Positions 27,954-36,457 are shown, numbered from the stretch's first letter. The stretch: DNA of 64,000 bases from Candidatus Microthrix parvicella Bio17-1 (GCF_000299415.1 NZ_AMPG01000001.1:1240001-1304000), one strand, 5' to 3'. Numbers and translations: made by a program. The notes: a model not told the origin generated them from the sequence alone.

Positions 27954-28663
27954 ACCCCCAGGTAGGCCCGTTGGACCGATTCGCTGGCCAGCAACTCCGC
28001 AGCCGTGCCCTCGTCGGTGATCTTCCCGGCCTCCAGCACATAGGCGCGGTCGGCCACCTCAAGTGCCAGGTTGGCGTTCTGCTCAACCAGCAGGACCGCA
28101 AGGCCTTCAGCCTTGTTGATGGCGCTCAGCCGCTCAAACACCTCGCGGGTGATCAGCGGCGCCAGACCCAGCGACGGCTCGTCCAACAGGATCAGGCTGG
28201 GCCGGCCCATCATGGCCCGGGCAATGGCCAGCATCTGCTGCTCGCCACCCGACATCGACCCGGCGGTCTGGGTGCGACGTTCGGCCAGACGGGGGAACGT
28301 GTCAAACCACCGGGCCACGTCGTCGTCAATCTGGTCGTCGCTGCGCAGGTACGCACCGACGGCCAGGTTCTCCTCCACCGTGAGGTCCGACAGGGTGCCC
28401 CGCCCTTGAGGAACATGGGCGATACCCACCTTGGCGACCTTGTCGGCCCGATCGCCCAGGATCGACTTGCCCTTGAAGTTCATGGTGCCCGAGGCCGACA
28501 CCAGGCCCGACAGCGCCCGCAGCGTTGTGGTCTTGCCGGCACCGTTGGCGCCCAGCATGACCACGAACTCGCCAGGGTTGACCACCAGGTCCAGACCAAA
28601 GAGCACCTGAACCGGCCCGTAGGCGGCGGTGAGGTCGGCGACCTCCAACAGCCGCCCGGTCAC
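27950..28663 (-). CDS. livF: ABC ATPase, LivF type
   Basis: 237 residues. Walker A is LGANGAGKTTTL, the signature loop is SMSGGEQQMLAIARAMM, and Walker B is LILLDEPSLGLAP. Drives import by the LivH/LivM channel. It overlaps livG and livH by four bases each. Confidence 0.95.
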   Translation of the reverse strand: MTGRLLEVADLTAAYGPVQVLFGLDLVVNPGEFVVMLGANGAGKTTTLRALSGLVSASGTMNFKGKSILGDRADKVAKVGIAHVPQGRGTLSDLTVEENLAVGAYLRSDDQIDDDVARWFDTFPRLAERRTQTAGSMSGGEQQMLAIARAMMGRPSLILLDEPSLGLAPLITREVFERLSAINKAEGLAVLLVEQNANLALEVADRAYVLEAGKITDEGTAAELLASESVQRAYLGV

Positions 28664-29418
28664 GACGCCCCCAGGTACGCCTCGATGACCACCGGGTTGG
28701 CCCGCACCGTCACCGGGTCGCCCTCGGCGATCTTGGAACCAAACTCCATCACCACCACCTGATCGGAAATCTCCATCACCATGCCCATGTGATGCTCCAC
28801 CAACAGCACGGTCAGCTTGAATTCGTCCCGGATCGAGCGAATCACACCACCCAATTCGGCAACCTCGGAGTGCGTCAGGCCCGATGCCGGTTCGTCGAGG
28901 AGCAGCAGGCTGGGCCCGGATGCCAGCGCACGGGCCAATTCGATGCGCTTCAGCGTGCCGAACGGAAGCCCGGCGGCCGGCATCTTGGCGTACTGCGCCA
29001 GATCAAGACGGTCGAGCAGTTCAAAGCCACGCCGCCTGGTCGCCTGCTCCCGACCGAGAAACTGCAGGCCAAACAGCGAGGTGACAAACCCGCCGGCGGT
29101 ATTCGAGTGCTCGCCGATCATCACGTTGTCGAGCACGGTCAGCCCGGGAACCAGCGCCAGGTTCTGAAACGTACGGGCAATACCCAGGTTGGCGATTTCA
29201 TGCGCCGGTGTGGCCAGGAGTTCCTGACCGTCCAGGCGCACCGACCCGGAATTGGCTTCGTACAGCCTCGTCACCACGTTGAACAACGTGGTCTTGCCCG
29301 CTCCGTTGGGGCCGATCAGCGACGTGATCGAGTCGGGCTCCGCCCGAAACGACAGGTCATCCAGCGCCACCACGCCCCCAAAACGCAGCGTGATGTCCTC
29401 CACCTCCAGTTGCGGCAT
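28660..29418 (-). CDS. livG: ABC ATPase, LivG type
   Basis: 252 residues from ATG 29418, preceded by a GAGGGGGG purine run. Walker A is IGPNGAGKTTLFNVV; the signature region has degenerated to AAGLPFGTLKRIELARAL, as in many LivG proteins; Walker B is LLLLDEPASGL. First gene of the five-gene operon. The gap to the mreB stop upstream (29419-29540) holds 14-bp direct repeats and may carry the promoter. Confidence 0.94.
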   Translation of the reverse strand: MPQLEVEDITLRFGGVVALDDLSFRAEPDSITSLIGPNGAGKTTLFNVVTRLYEANSGSVRLDGQELLATPAHEIANLGIARTFQNLALVPGLTVLDNVMIGEHSNTAGGFVTSLFGLQFLGREQATRRRGFELLDRLDLAQYAKMPAAGLPFGTLKRIELARALASGPSLLLLDEPASGLTHSEVAELGGVIRSIRDEFKLTVLLVEHHMGMVMEISDQVVVMEFGSKIAEGDPVTVRANPVVIEAYLGAS

Positions 29419-29499
29419 CGTCACCCCCCTCGGCGTCTCGTCCTCGCAGCCCCGGACACTACCTGACAACGTTGCCGGCGACCCGGCCCAAACCGTTGC

Positions 29500-29540
29500 G
29501 GGCGACACTGCGCACAGTCGCCTGCCGGGCGACACTGCGC
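29500..29540. repeat. Two 14-bp direct repeats between mreB and livG
   Basis: GGGCGACACTGCGC occurs at 29500-29513 and again at 29527-29540, 27 bases apart, ending next to the mreB stop codon. Weaker versions (GTTGCCGGCGACCC) continue to the left. Could be repressor sites for the liv operon or a remnant of a duplicated tail. Confidence 0.6.
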
Positions 29541-30551
29541 TCAGACGCCCTTGCGGGCATCCATGAACATGGCCTGTAGCGCCTCGTAACTCTCGATGAC
29601 CCGGCCGGCACCCAACACCACCGTCTCCAGCGGTTGGGCCGCCTGACGAACCGGGACCTCCGTCTCGAGCGCCAACCTGCGATCCAACCCCCGCAGCAGC
29701 GACCCGCCACCCACCAGATACAAACCCTGGGTGATCAGGTCTTGAGCCAATTCCGGCGGCGCCTGTCCCAGGCAGGTGATCACCGAGTCCACCATGGCCC
29801 CAACCGGCTCGGCCAGGGCATCGCGCACCTCCTCGGGGCTCAGCAGCACCGTCTTGGGCAGACCCGACATCAATTCACGGCCCCGCACCTCCGCCTGAAA
29901 TTCCTCTTCGGTCGGGTACGCAGAACCGATGGTGATCTTGATCTCCTCCGCGGTCTGCTCACCCACGGCAATGCCATACTCCCGGCGAATCCAAGTGATG
30001 AGCGCGGAATCGAGGTCGAAGGACCCCACCCGCACCGCCTGGATGGCCACGATGCCGCCCATCGAGATCAGCGCGGTCTCCGACGTGCCACCACCGATGT
30101 CCACCACCATGTTGGCGATCGGCTCGTTGATCGGCAGTCCTGCGCCGATCGCCGCCGCCATTGGCTGTTCGATCAACTGGGCATCCGCAGCGCCCGCCCG
30201 GCGGGTGGCATCGATCACTGCCCGACGCTCCACCGGGGTGATCGCAGACGGCACACAGATCACCACCCTTGGACGGTTGAATCGGCTGACGCCGACGCGT
30301 TTGAGGAGCAGCCGGATCATCTCCTGGGTGACTTCAAAGTCGGTGATCGCACCCTTACGAAGCGGCCGAACGGCCACGATGTGGGCGGGCGTTCGGCCGA
30401 TCATGTGCCACGCCTCGCGCCCCATCGCCAGCACATCCTTGGTCCGGCTGTTGATCGCGATGACCGAGGGTTCGTTCAGGACGATCCCCTCGCCGCGCGC
30501 GTACACCAGGGTGTTCGCGGTGCCGAGGTCGATGGCAAGGTCGCGTGCCAG
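29541..30551 (-). CDS. mreB: Rod-shape protein MreB, apparent CTG start
   Basis: Actin-like ATPase that forms filaments under the membrane and guides lateral wall synthesis. 336 residues. The N-terminal reading is (M)ARDLAIDLGTANTLVYARG, where DLGTANT is phosphate-binding loop 1; phosphate loop 2 is VDIGGGTSE. No ATG, GTG or TTG in this frame lies upstream of DLGTANT before the stop at 30624, and the first GTG (30506) falls inside the loop. A CTG at 30549-30551 is exactly where other MreB proteins start and has GAGAGGA seven bases before it. No mreC or mreD is adjacent. Confidence 0.93.
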   Translation of the reverse strand: MARDLAIDLGTANTLVYARGEGIVLNEPSVIAINSRTKDVLAMGREAWHMIGRTPAHIVAVRPLRKGAITDFEVTQEMIRLLLKRVGVSRFNRPRVVICVPSAITPVERRAVIDATRRAGAADAQLIEQPMAAAIGAGLPINEPIANMVVDIGGGTSETALISMGGIVAIQAVRVGSFDLDSALITWIRREYGIAVGEQTAEEIKITIGSAYPTEEEFQAEVRGRELMSGLPKTVLLSPEEVRDALAEPVGAMVDSVITCLGQAPPELAQDLITQGLYLVGGGSLLRGLDRRLALETEVPVRQAAQPLETVVLGAGRVIESYEALQAMFMDARKGV

Positions 30552-30691
30552 TGGGGGGTCCTCTCGAACAAGCAGGGTGAAGCCGTGCGGATCAGCCGGT
30601 GAGGCCGTGACCTCTATCGTGCCTCATGGCGCCTTCGGTGGCACGCATGGGCACCTCCGAACACAGCGGGACACAGGCCGGTTGGACTGGG

Positions 30692-30892
30692 TCAGTTGCT
30701 GCGGCGAGACCCTGGTTTGGACTTCCGGTCGCGCGGTTGGTTGGCGGCTGAGGGGTCCAGCGCCGACATCCTCCGCTGGAAATCGGTCATGGCATCGGTG
30801 GTTTTGGACCGGTCGCGCAAGAGCAGCCAGGCCACCAACGACCCCACGACGCTGAGCACCACGGCCACCACCAGGAACAATGCGGGACTCAT
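30692..30892 (-). CDS. Small single-span membrane protein
   Basis: 66 residues: MSPALFLVVAVVLSVVGSLV followed by AWLLLRDR, one membrane span, then a basic cytoplasmic tail (NQPRDRKSKPGSRRSN). Lies between moaE and mreB on the same strand, so could be co-transcribed with mreB. No family recognised. Confidence 0.55.
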   Translation of the reverse strand: MSPALFLVVAVVLSVVGSLVAWLLLRDRSKTTDAMTDFQRRMSALDPSAANQPRDRKSKPGSRRSN

Positions 30893-30944
30893 CTGTCACA
30901 CACCCGCGTCGGGCGCACCATCGTGGCGCTCAGCAGTGTCGCAT

Positions 30945-31433
30945 TCATGTTGGCTCCTCGATCACCGACGCAGTCGGACTCCACTCCCGCCCGTCCGGCG
31001 CCACCTCTTCCTTCCAGAGCGGCACGGTGGCCTTCAACCGGTCGATGAGATGTGCGGCCGCCGCAAACGCTTCGCTGCGGTGGGCGGAAGAGACTGCCAC
31101 GACAACGGCCTCTTCGCCCAACGCAACCTTGCCGGTCCGGTGCAGCGCCGCCACCGCCCGGATGGCGGGCCAGGCGATGCGTGCCTTGGCCACCAGGGCC
31201 TCCAGGCGGGGCACCACGTGAGCCTCGTAGGCCTCGTAGTGCAGTTCGGTGACCCCGACGCGATCACCGGCGTGATCCCGCGTGGTGCCACAGAACACCA
31301 CGACCGCACCACAATCGGGTCGGATTGCCCAGCGACGAACGTCCTCCACCGGCAACGGTGCCCCGCTGAGTTCGAGCCATGTGTCATCGGAGCGGATCAC
31401 CCGGATCAAGCTATCGATCAGCGGGCCCAGCAC
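30945..31433 (-). CDS. moaE: Molybdopterin synthase catalytic subunit MoaE
   Basis: Transfers sulfur from MoaD thiocarboxylate to precursor Z to make molybdopterin. About 162 residues from a GTG at 31433, or 151 from GTG at 31400; the start is uncertain because no ATG precedes the domain. Core: RPDCGAVVVFCGTTRD, ELHYEAYEAH, then HRTGKVALGEEAVVVAVSSAHR and LKATVPLWKEE, with the two lysines that match the catalytic pair of the E. coli enzyme. No moaD or other cofactor gene is adjacent. A molybdopterin oxidoreductase gene is in the window at 8.3-10.0 kb. Confidence 0.9.
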   Translation of the reverse strand: MLGPLIDSLIRVIRSDDTWLELSGAPLPVEDVRRWAIRPDCGAVVVFCGTTRDHAGDRVGVTELHYEAYEAHVVPRLEALVAKARIAWPAIRAVAALHRTGKVALGEEAVVVAVSSAHRSEAFAAAAHLIDRLKATVPLWKEEVAPDGREWSPTASVIEEPT

Positions 31434-31544
31434 CGATTCGCTGTCCTCGATCGGCGAAACACTCCTCGTGCGGCGACGCCACCGGGTTGCCTCCCAAGCC
31501 TGGGGCGCGGCCCGTCGGCGATCCAGCGTCGATATCGTGGCCGG

Positions 31545-32630
31545 ATGCCCAGCGGGACCCACCCCGAGGAACCCGAGGACACCGCGTCCCAGATGGAAAA
31601 TGCGGACACCGGCGAAATTCCGGTTCACCCCGACGACCGCCTGTGGCGCCATCCCAGCGAGCTGGCCCGTATGCGTCAGGCAGGCCGCGAGACGGTGACC
31701 GCCCCGGTCCCCACACCCATCGGCGCCCGCCAGGAGCGGGCAGGCTCGTGGATCAGCCGCATCCCCACCTCGCTGGTCATCGCCGCCGGCATCGCCGCTG
31801 TTGTGGCATCGGTGGGCAGCGTCGTGGCGCTGGCGCAAAGCCCCTCCGCCACAGCCCGCGTCACCATCCCCCCGGGCCCACACGCCCCAGTGCAGACCGC
31901 CACCATCGTGAGCGGCTCCGCCAGTGCCAGTGGCCTCATGGTGGACCCGCAGGGCCTGGCGCTGGTTGCCATCACCGATCCCCCGGCGACCGCCACGCTG
32001 GAGACCGGTCGGCGCCGGACACCGGCCAGGCTTCGAGCCTTTGCCCCGGATCTGGGGCTGGCCGCATATCAGGTGGTGCCGCCAGAAAACGCCGCCACCA
32101 CCACCGCGCTGATGGCACCAGCTACGACCACGGCGCTGGTTCACCCTTCGGGGAACTGGACCGTGCCGCACGGCTCATCCGACCTCAACCTTCTCGCTCC
32201 GAGGCTGCTGCCCAGCACCTGGGGCCCGATGTTGATGACCCACCTGTCGGGTGCCCCAGCCGAGCCGGGCACTCCACTGGCCGAGGGGGGCACGGTGGTG
32301 GGCATGTCCATCGTCACCACCGACGATCGCTCGATGGTGATCCCATGGCCGATGTTGCGGGCCCTGGGTGCCCGGTTGCAAGCCGCTCCCCGCTCGATGG
32401 GCGACCTTCCTGCCAACCTGAGCGATGACGGCTCCAGCCCGATGGTGACCGACGAATGGAGCGATGGGTCGCTGCAGACCGGCGACCGCGTCGAGGCGAT
32501 CGACGGCCTCGCCGTGTCCAGCGCCGCCGAGGTTCGGGCGATCGCGGCGATCCACTTTGAGGGCACGACGGCCATGGTGCGCTGCGAGCGATCGGCGAAA
32601 TCGGTCACCGTCGACGTCGCGCTGGAATAA
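31545..32630 (+). CDS. Membrane-anchored HtrA-like protein without visible triad
   Basis: 361 residues. The N-terminus has the motif HPDDRLWRHPSEL common to actinobacterial membrane-anchored proteases, a membrane span at about 72-95, a trypsin-like-sized middle region and a C-terminal PDZ-like part (GSLQTGDRVEAIDGLAVSSAAEVRAI). No NAHV, DxAV or GNSGGP is present, so proteolysis looks lost; this probably is a scaffold or sensor. Compare the intact HtrA gene at 45.5-46.8 kb. Divergent from moaE. Confidence 0.72.
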   Translation: MPSGTHPEEPEDTASQMENADTGEIPVHPDDRLWRHPSELARMRQAGRETVTAPVPTPIGARQERAGSWISRIPTSLVIAAGIAAVVASVGSVVALAQSPSATARVTIPPGPHAPVQTATIVSGSASASGLMVDPQGLALVAITDPPATATLETGRRRTPARLRAFAPDLGLAAYQVVPPENAATTTALMAPATTTALVHPSGNWTVPHGSSDLNLLAPRLLPSTWGPMLMTHLSGAPAEPGTPLAEGGTVVGMSIVTTDDRSMVIPWPMLRALGARLQAAPRSMGDLPANLSDDGSSPMVTDEWSDGSLQTGDRVEAIDGLAVSSAAEVRAIAAIHFEGTTAMVRCERSAKSVTVDVALE

Positions 32631-32750
32631 CCGGTCGGCCGTTTCGGTCGCCCGGGTTCGTCAATCAGGTCCGAAGGCAAGCCCTAACGCATCGATGATC
32701 GAGGCAAACTCATCCGACGAAACCCGGCCCACCAACCTCCCAATCGACCG

Positions 32751-32939
32751 GGGTCGACGGCGCAGGTCTGCTTCGTCGTCGACGTCGACGCGCACTTCCG
32801 TCGTGCCAGTGATGCTGGCGCCGAAATCGTCTACGGGCCGGTCGACCAGCCCAACGGCTACCGCGGGTACAGCACCCGAGGCTCCGAGGGCGGACTGTGG
32901 TCGTTCATGCGGCCGCTGGAGGGAACCCATCGTGCCTGA
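32751..32939 (+). pseudogene. VOC (glyoxalase/bleomycin-resistance) protein fragment
   Basis: The plus-strand frame reads FVVDVDAHFRRASDAGAEIV, then GPVDQPNGYRGYSTRGSEGGLWSFMRPLE and a stop. This is the C-terminal half of a VOC-family metalloprotein (pattern DVDAHxxRAxxAGAEI, Y, GGLWSF). The N-terminal half and start codon are absent, so it is a remnant. Confidence 0.65.
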
Positions 32940-32973
32940 GCCAACCCACGCCCCAAGGCCTGCGACCTGCTGA

Positions 32974-33219
32974 TCACCGGCGAGACGAACCGTCGAGATC
33001 GTGCCGATGGTGGCCCAGAAGTGTGCGATGGAGGTGCCCGCCGACCTGGTTGCCACCGTCCTTCGCCCGGTTCTGACGGCAATGGTGCGTTCGGGGTTCA
33101 CCGGGGTGGTCGATGCCGACAGCGCCGGGCACCTCGGCCCGGTGACCGCTGACCACCAGGTAGGGACGACGTCCCGCCTGGGGATGCTCGTACCACCAGA
33201 CCTCCCCTCGCGCTACCAC
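32974..33219 (-). pseudogene. MazF/PemK-type toxin fragment
   Basis: From GTG 33219 the frame reads MVARGEVWWYEHPQAGRRPY, then LVVSGHRAEV, a good match to the N-terminus of MazF-type mRNA interferases. After about 35 residues the match is lost and the frame ends early at 32974 with no conserved core. A downstream frame near 32661-32780 (GRLVGRVSSDEFASIIDALG) could be the detached C-terminal helix. Most likely a broken toxin gene; no intact antitoxin is visible. Confidence 0.6.
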
Positions 33220-33467
33220 GGCGACAGTCCGACAGCTGCCTCCTCGTCATCAAGACACTGGGGCGTCTCGATGGTCGACACCTCGGATTACAGGTCGGGG
33301 TCGCCCCACTCGTCCGGTTGGTGCTGCGGAACTCGTCCACGACACGCCCGCATGTCGAGAATGCAAGCCTGGAGGCTGTGTGCGGTTGGCAGTGTCTCGA
33401 TCGTGATGGGAGTCTGCTCCCGACACCGACCCACGTGCCGCTGCGACACGGCCGGGACGGCGAGCCC

Positions 33468-34220
33468 TCAGGCGATGCGGTCCGGCTTGGTGGCCTGGAC
33501 CAGGCGGGTGGCAGCCCACGGCCCGCCGTACCAAAACCGCCATCCCAACCCACGCGTGCGAACGTCAGAAAGGCCCGCAACACTCAGCGTTTCGGCGTAG
33601 CGAGCGACGTGGCGGAAGTCGGCGATCGCCAATCGACCACCGGGACGAAGTACCCGCAGCGCCTCGTTGATGACTTGCTGACGTCCGAACTTCGATGTGA
33701 TGTTGTGGATGGCCAGGCTGGAGACGATCACATCGAATTGGCCGTCACTGAATGGCAACTCGGTCATGTCGGCTGTGTGCAGTTCGACCCGATCGGCAAC
33801 GCCTTCGGCTTCAGCGTTTCGAGTCGTGGTCTCGACCGCGTTTCCGCTTTGGTCCTGGCTGCGCCAGAGGTCGACGCCGTGGGCCCGTCCACCGTCAAGT
33901 CGCTCTGCCGCCAGCAGAAGGACGGCTCCACGACCGCACCCGAGGTCGAGGACCTGTTCCTGGCCGGTCAGGTTCATCTCGTCGAGGACCTGCGACCAGA
34001 CGACAAACTTTCCTGTCCTGGTGGTGTAGATGTAGCTGGCCATGCAGCCGAAGAACCACATCGCAGCGAGGAGGGTGGCGATGACGCCCACGACCGCACC
34101 CTGGGTGGCATTCAGCACGGCCAGGGTGAGGAAACCCAAGGACAGCAAGCCGAAGATCACGGGGACGTAGGGGGCGTCGAATCCGTAGTCTCCTTGGCGC
34201 ACAATTGAAGTTTCAACCAT
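33468..34220 (-). CDS. Membrane-anchored SAM-dependent methyltransferase
   Basis: About 250 residues from ATG 34220. Two hydrophobic spans occupy residues about 20-70 (PVIFGLLSLGFLTLAVL and GVIATLLAAMWFFGCMA), then a class I methyltransferase domain: motif I VLDLGCGRG near 87, DVIVSSLAIHNI, and LRPGGRLAIADF. Similar two-span methyltransferases are common in actinobacteria, substrate unknown. The open frame extends upstream to 34454, but the extra residues look unrelated and overlap the DUF4143 remnant. Lies in the accessory zone between decayed genes. Confidence 0.8.
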   Translation of the reverse strand: MVETSIVRQGDYGFDAPYVPVIFGLLSLGFLTLAVLNATQGAVVGVIATLLAAMWFFGCMASYIYTTRTGKFVVWSQVLDEMNLTGQEQVLDLGCGRGAVLLLAAERLDGGRAHGVDLWRSQDQSGNAVETTTRNAEAEGVADRVELHTADMTELPFSDGQFDVIVSSLAIHNITSKFGRQQVINEALRVLRPGGRLAIADFRHVARYAETLSVAGLSDVRTRGLGWRFWYGGPWAATRLVQATKPDRIA

Positions 34221-34395
34221 CGACGTGAGTGTCGCGCCAACGTCAACACCAACGTAGGGATGCGTTTCGTGTCGACAACGGATGGCCAGGAGGACCGGCC
34301 ACGAGATGCATGCGGTCAGAGCCAGGGTCTCGACTGGCCCAAACCGATGCTCAGCGTTGATCCAAAACGATGTTGAAGGTTGGTCCAGACCGAAC

Positions 34396-34868
34396 ATGAA
34401 CGTGGCGGAGACCATGTCTGTCTGGGCCGGCAACCGGCTTGACCGCCTGACCAAGTCACCGAAGCGCTACGTCGTGGATGGCGCCATGATGGCCGCGGCG
34501 CTCTAAGCCGCCGCCGACGCCGTCTTGGGCAGCATCGACTTGCTGGCCGGACAATCGACACGCTTGTCATGGCGCAGCTCCGGCCCGAGATTGCCACCAC
34601 CTCGCGACGCCTCCGTGTGTACCACCTCCGAACGAAGGGTGGCCGGGAGGAGATCGACATCGTGGTTGAGCTACCCGGCGTCGAACTCATCGCTCTCGAG
34701 ATCAAAGCGGCGGCAAGCCCGAAGGCTCGAGGTGCCAGGCATCTGTGCCGGCTGCGCGACCGCTTTCCGGACCGGATCCTCACTGGTGCCGTGTTGCACG
34801 CAGGACCGGACGTGATCCAACTGGGTTCCGACATCTTCGCAGCCCCGATCTCCGCCTTCTGGGGGTAG
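34396..34868 (+). pseudogene. DUF4143-type ATPase C-terminal remnant, stop plus frameshift
   Basis: Reads GNRLDRLTKSPKRYVVDGAM then MAAAL and an in-frame TAA at 34504; continues in the same frame as AAADAVLGSIDLLAG, then shifts frame to MAQLRPEIA and RTKGGREEIDIVVELP, IALEIKAAASPKARG, VLHAGPDVIQLG. These are consecutive blocks of the C-terminal domain of the AAA-plus-DUF4143 family, including the ExK nuclease-like strand. The N-terminal AAA domain is gone. Clearly a broken gene. Confidence 0.8.
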
Positions 34869-34984
34869 GGGGTGAAACCGGTGGCATGGACTAGCGGAGT
34901 GGCTGGCACGATGCGGGCAAACAACTCCCACTTGGCCAAGCCGGAATAGGATCATTCACCGATCAACCTTGGAGGTTTCCAGCC

Positions 34985-36313
34985 ATGTCCGAATGGCAAC
35001 ACGCGAGATTGATCCCGGTTTCAGGAATCGGCTCGACCAAGGAAGCAGAGGCGCGGGCGACATCAGCGCTCTTGGCGGTCATAGCCGTTGTTCGGGATCT
35101 TTCGGCAGCAATTCTTGGGCCCATCGGGGCTACCAAGGCGAAGACCGCTCTTGTTGATTGCTACACCGAGGTGATTTTCAAGAACAGTTCCTCGAATGCT
35201 CGGCCCGATGGTCTCATCCAAGTGACACGCGGATCAGCAACATGGACGGCGCTCGTGGAGGTCAAGACCGGCACTGCCACCCTCGACGCCGATCAGATCA
35301 ACACCTACTGGGACATCGCAAGGACCGAGGGATACGACGCCGTTCTGACGATTTCGAACGAGATTGCGCCCTCCCCGGGAACCCACCCGACACCCGGCCT
35401 CAAAGTCAGGTCCAACTCAAAGACGAAGGTTGCACATCTCTCGTGGCCTGCGCTCCTCACGGCCTGCGAGGTCATTCGAGAACACCGTGGGGTCGACGAC
35501 CCGGAACAGGCCTGGATCCTCGGAGAACTCATCCGCTACCTCCGCCATCCAAATTCTGGAGCTGATCCTTTCGACGACATGGGACCGGATTGGGTATCGG
35601 TCCGAGATGGAGCACGTGACAAGACGCTCTCCAAGTCGGACGCTTCGGTTGCCGAGGTCGCCCGACGATGGGATCAACTGATGCGCTACACGGCGCTGCG
35701 ACTTGAAGCGAGTATCGGCGAGACCGTCGCGCTCCAGCTTCCTGCGGCGCATAAGGACCCAGCGGCTCGTCTCCAGCACGTCATTGACCAACTCGCCTCC
35801 ACTGGGCAGTTGGACGCCCTGCTCCGAATTCCAAACACCGCAGGGGATCTCGACGTACAAGTCGATCTCAGAGCGAGGCGAATCACCACCTCAGTGTCCG
35901 TCACCGCGCCTCAGGATCGAGGAGCCAAGGCTCGCTGCACGTGGATCGCTCGGCAAATCGACGCCGATGCTGATGGCCGGATTGTTGTGGAGGCGTTCCC
36001 CAAGCGATCCAACCGGAGCACCTCGGCAACCCTTGATGCGGTCCGCACCGACAAAGACGTGCTGCTGGGCGATGAGAAGCGCGAGCCGGGCAGGTTCCGC
36101 CTCTCGATCTCCAAAGACATCGGAGTGGCGCGCAAGACTTCCAAGTCGGCCGTCGGGTTCATCGACTCGGTTGTCGGTCAGATCACGTCCTTCTACGGGA
36201 CCGTGCTCGAGGACCTCACTCCTTGGACACCGCCGGCACCGCGAATCACGCGACAGCAGCCAGACGTCGATCCCGAGCCGACCCACACTCCTGAGGACGG
36301 CTGGACGGCTTAG
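34985..36313 (+). CDS. Orphan PD-(D/E)XK nuclease-like protein
   Basis: 442 residues from ATG 34985 with TTGGAGG upstream. The N-terminal domain shows a PD-(D/E)XK arrangement: Glu62, Pro74-Asp75 (ARPDGLIQV), Glu92-x-Lys94 (ALVEVKTG) and Gln104-x3-Tyr108 (DQINTYW), the last resembling the QxxxY motif of RecB-type nucleases. The rest (about 170-440) is a mixed alpha/beta region not recognised, with TWIARQIDADADGRIVVEAF near 320. Base composition is visibly less G+C-rich than the flanks, and it sits next to decayed genes. No methylase, helicase or other defence partner adjoins. Its stop lies in a palindromic repeat array. Confidence 0.7.
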   Translation: MSEWQHARLIPVSGIGSTKEAEARATSALLAVIAVVRDLSAAILGPIGATKAKTALVDCYTEVIFKNSSSNARPDGLIQVTRGSATWTALVEVKTGTATLDADQINTYWDIARTEGYDAVLTISNEIAPSPGTHPTPGLKVRSNSKTKVAHLSWPALLTACEVIREHRGVDDPEQAWILGELIRYLRHPNSGADPFDDMGPDWVSVRDGARDKTLSKSDASVAEVARRWDQLMRYTALRLEASIGETVALQLPAAHKDPAARLQHVIDQLASTGQLDALLRIPNTAGDLDVQVDLRARRITTSVSVTAPQDRGAKARCTWIARQIDADADGRIVVEAFPKRSNRSTSATLDAVRTDKDVLLGDEKREPGRFRLSISKDIGVARKTSKSAVGFIDSVVGQITSFYGTVLEDLTPWTPPAPRITRQQPDVDPEPTHTPEDGWTA

Positions 36314-36350
36314 CCCCGGCTTAGCCCCGGCTTAGCCCAGGCTTAGCCCA
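36307..36350. repeat. Four 11-bp tandem repeats, each a short palindrome
   Basis: GGCTTAGCCCC twice and GGCTTAGCCCA twice, head to tail, followed by GGCTG. Each unit contains the near-palindrome GGCT-T-AGCC. The nuclease stop codon TAG is in the first unit. Could be a protein-binding array, a transcription-end structure or slippage product. Confidence 0.9.
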
Positions 36351-36442
36351 GGCTGCGATGCAGCATTCCCAGACAACATGACCGCAGAAGTCGGCTCCTG
36401 TTCACATTGGGACCTCGGCATCACCGCTTCAAAACGACGTGT

Positions 36443-36456
36443 GTCAATGTGTTGAC
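36443..36456. promoter_or_regulatory. Inverted repeat at arsR start, possible ArsR operator
   Basis: GTCAA-TGTG-TTGAC, perfect 5-bp arms, directly before the arsR ATG at 36458. Position suits autorepression by occlusion of the start region. Confidence 0.45.
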
Positions 36457-36457
36457 C

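Larger units (their letters stand above)
32631..33467. other. Decayed intergenic region, about 840 bases
   Basis: No intact gene is supported. It holds a VOC-protein fragment on the plus strand and a MazF-like fragment on the minus strand, listed separately. The remaining 33220-33467, upstream of the MazF fragment where an antitoxin would lie, has no convincing reading frame. Confidence 0.6.

Noticed and set aside
32661-32780. Possible C-terminal helix of the MazF-like toxin
   Set aside because: Resemblance is short and the DNA also encodes the stronger VOC fragment on the other strand; noted but not called.
33001-33600. Plus-strand ORF across the MazF fragment
   Set aside because: No recognisable domain; overlaps a better-supported fragment and the methyltransferase end.
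36307-36350. CRISPR-like array
   Set aside because: Units are 11 bp with no spacers; it is a simple tandem repeat.
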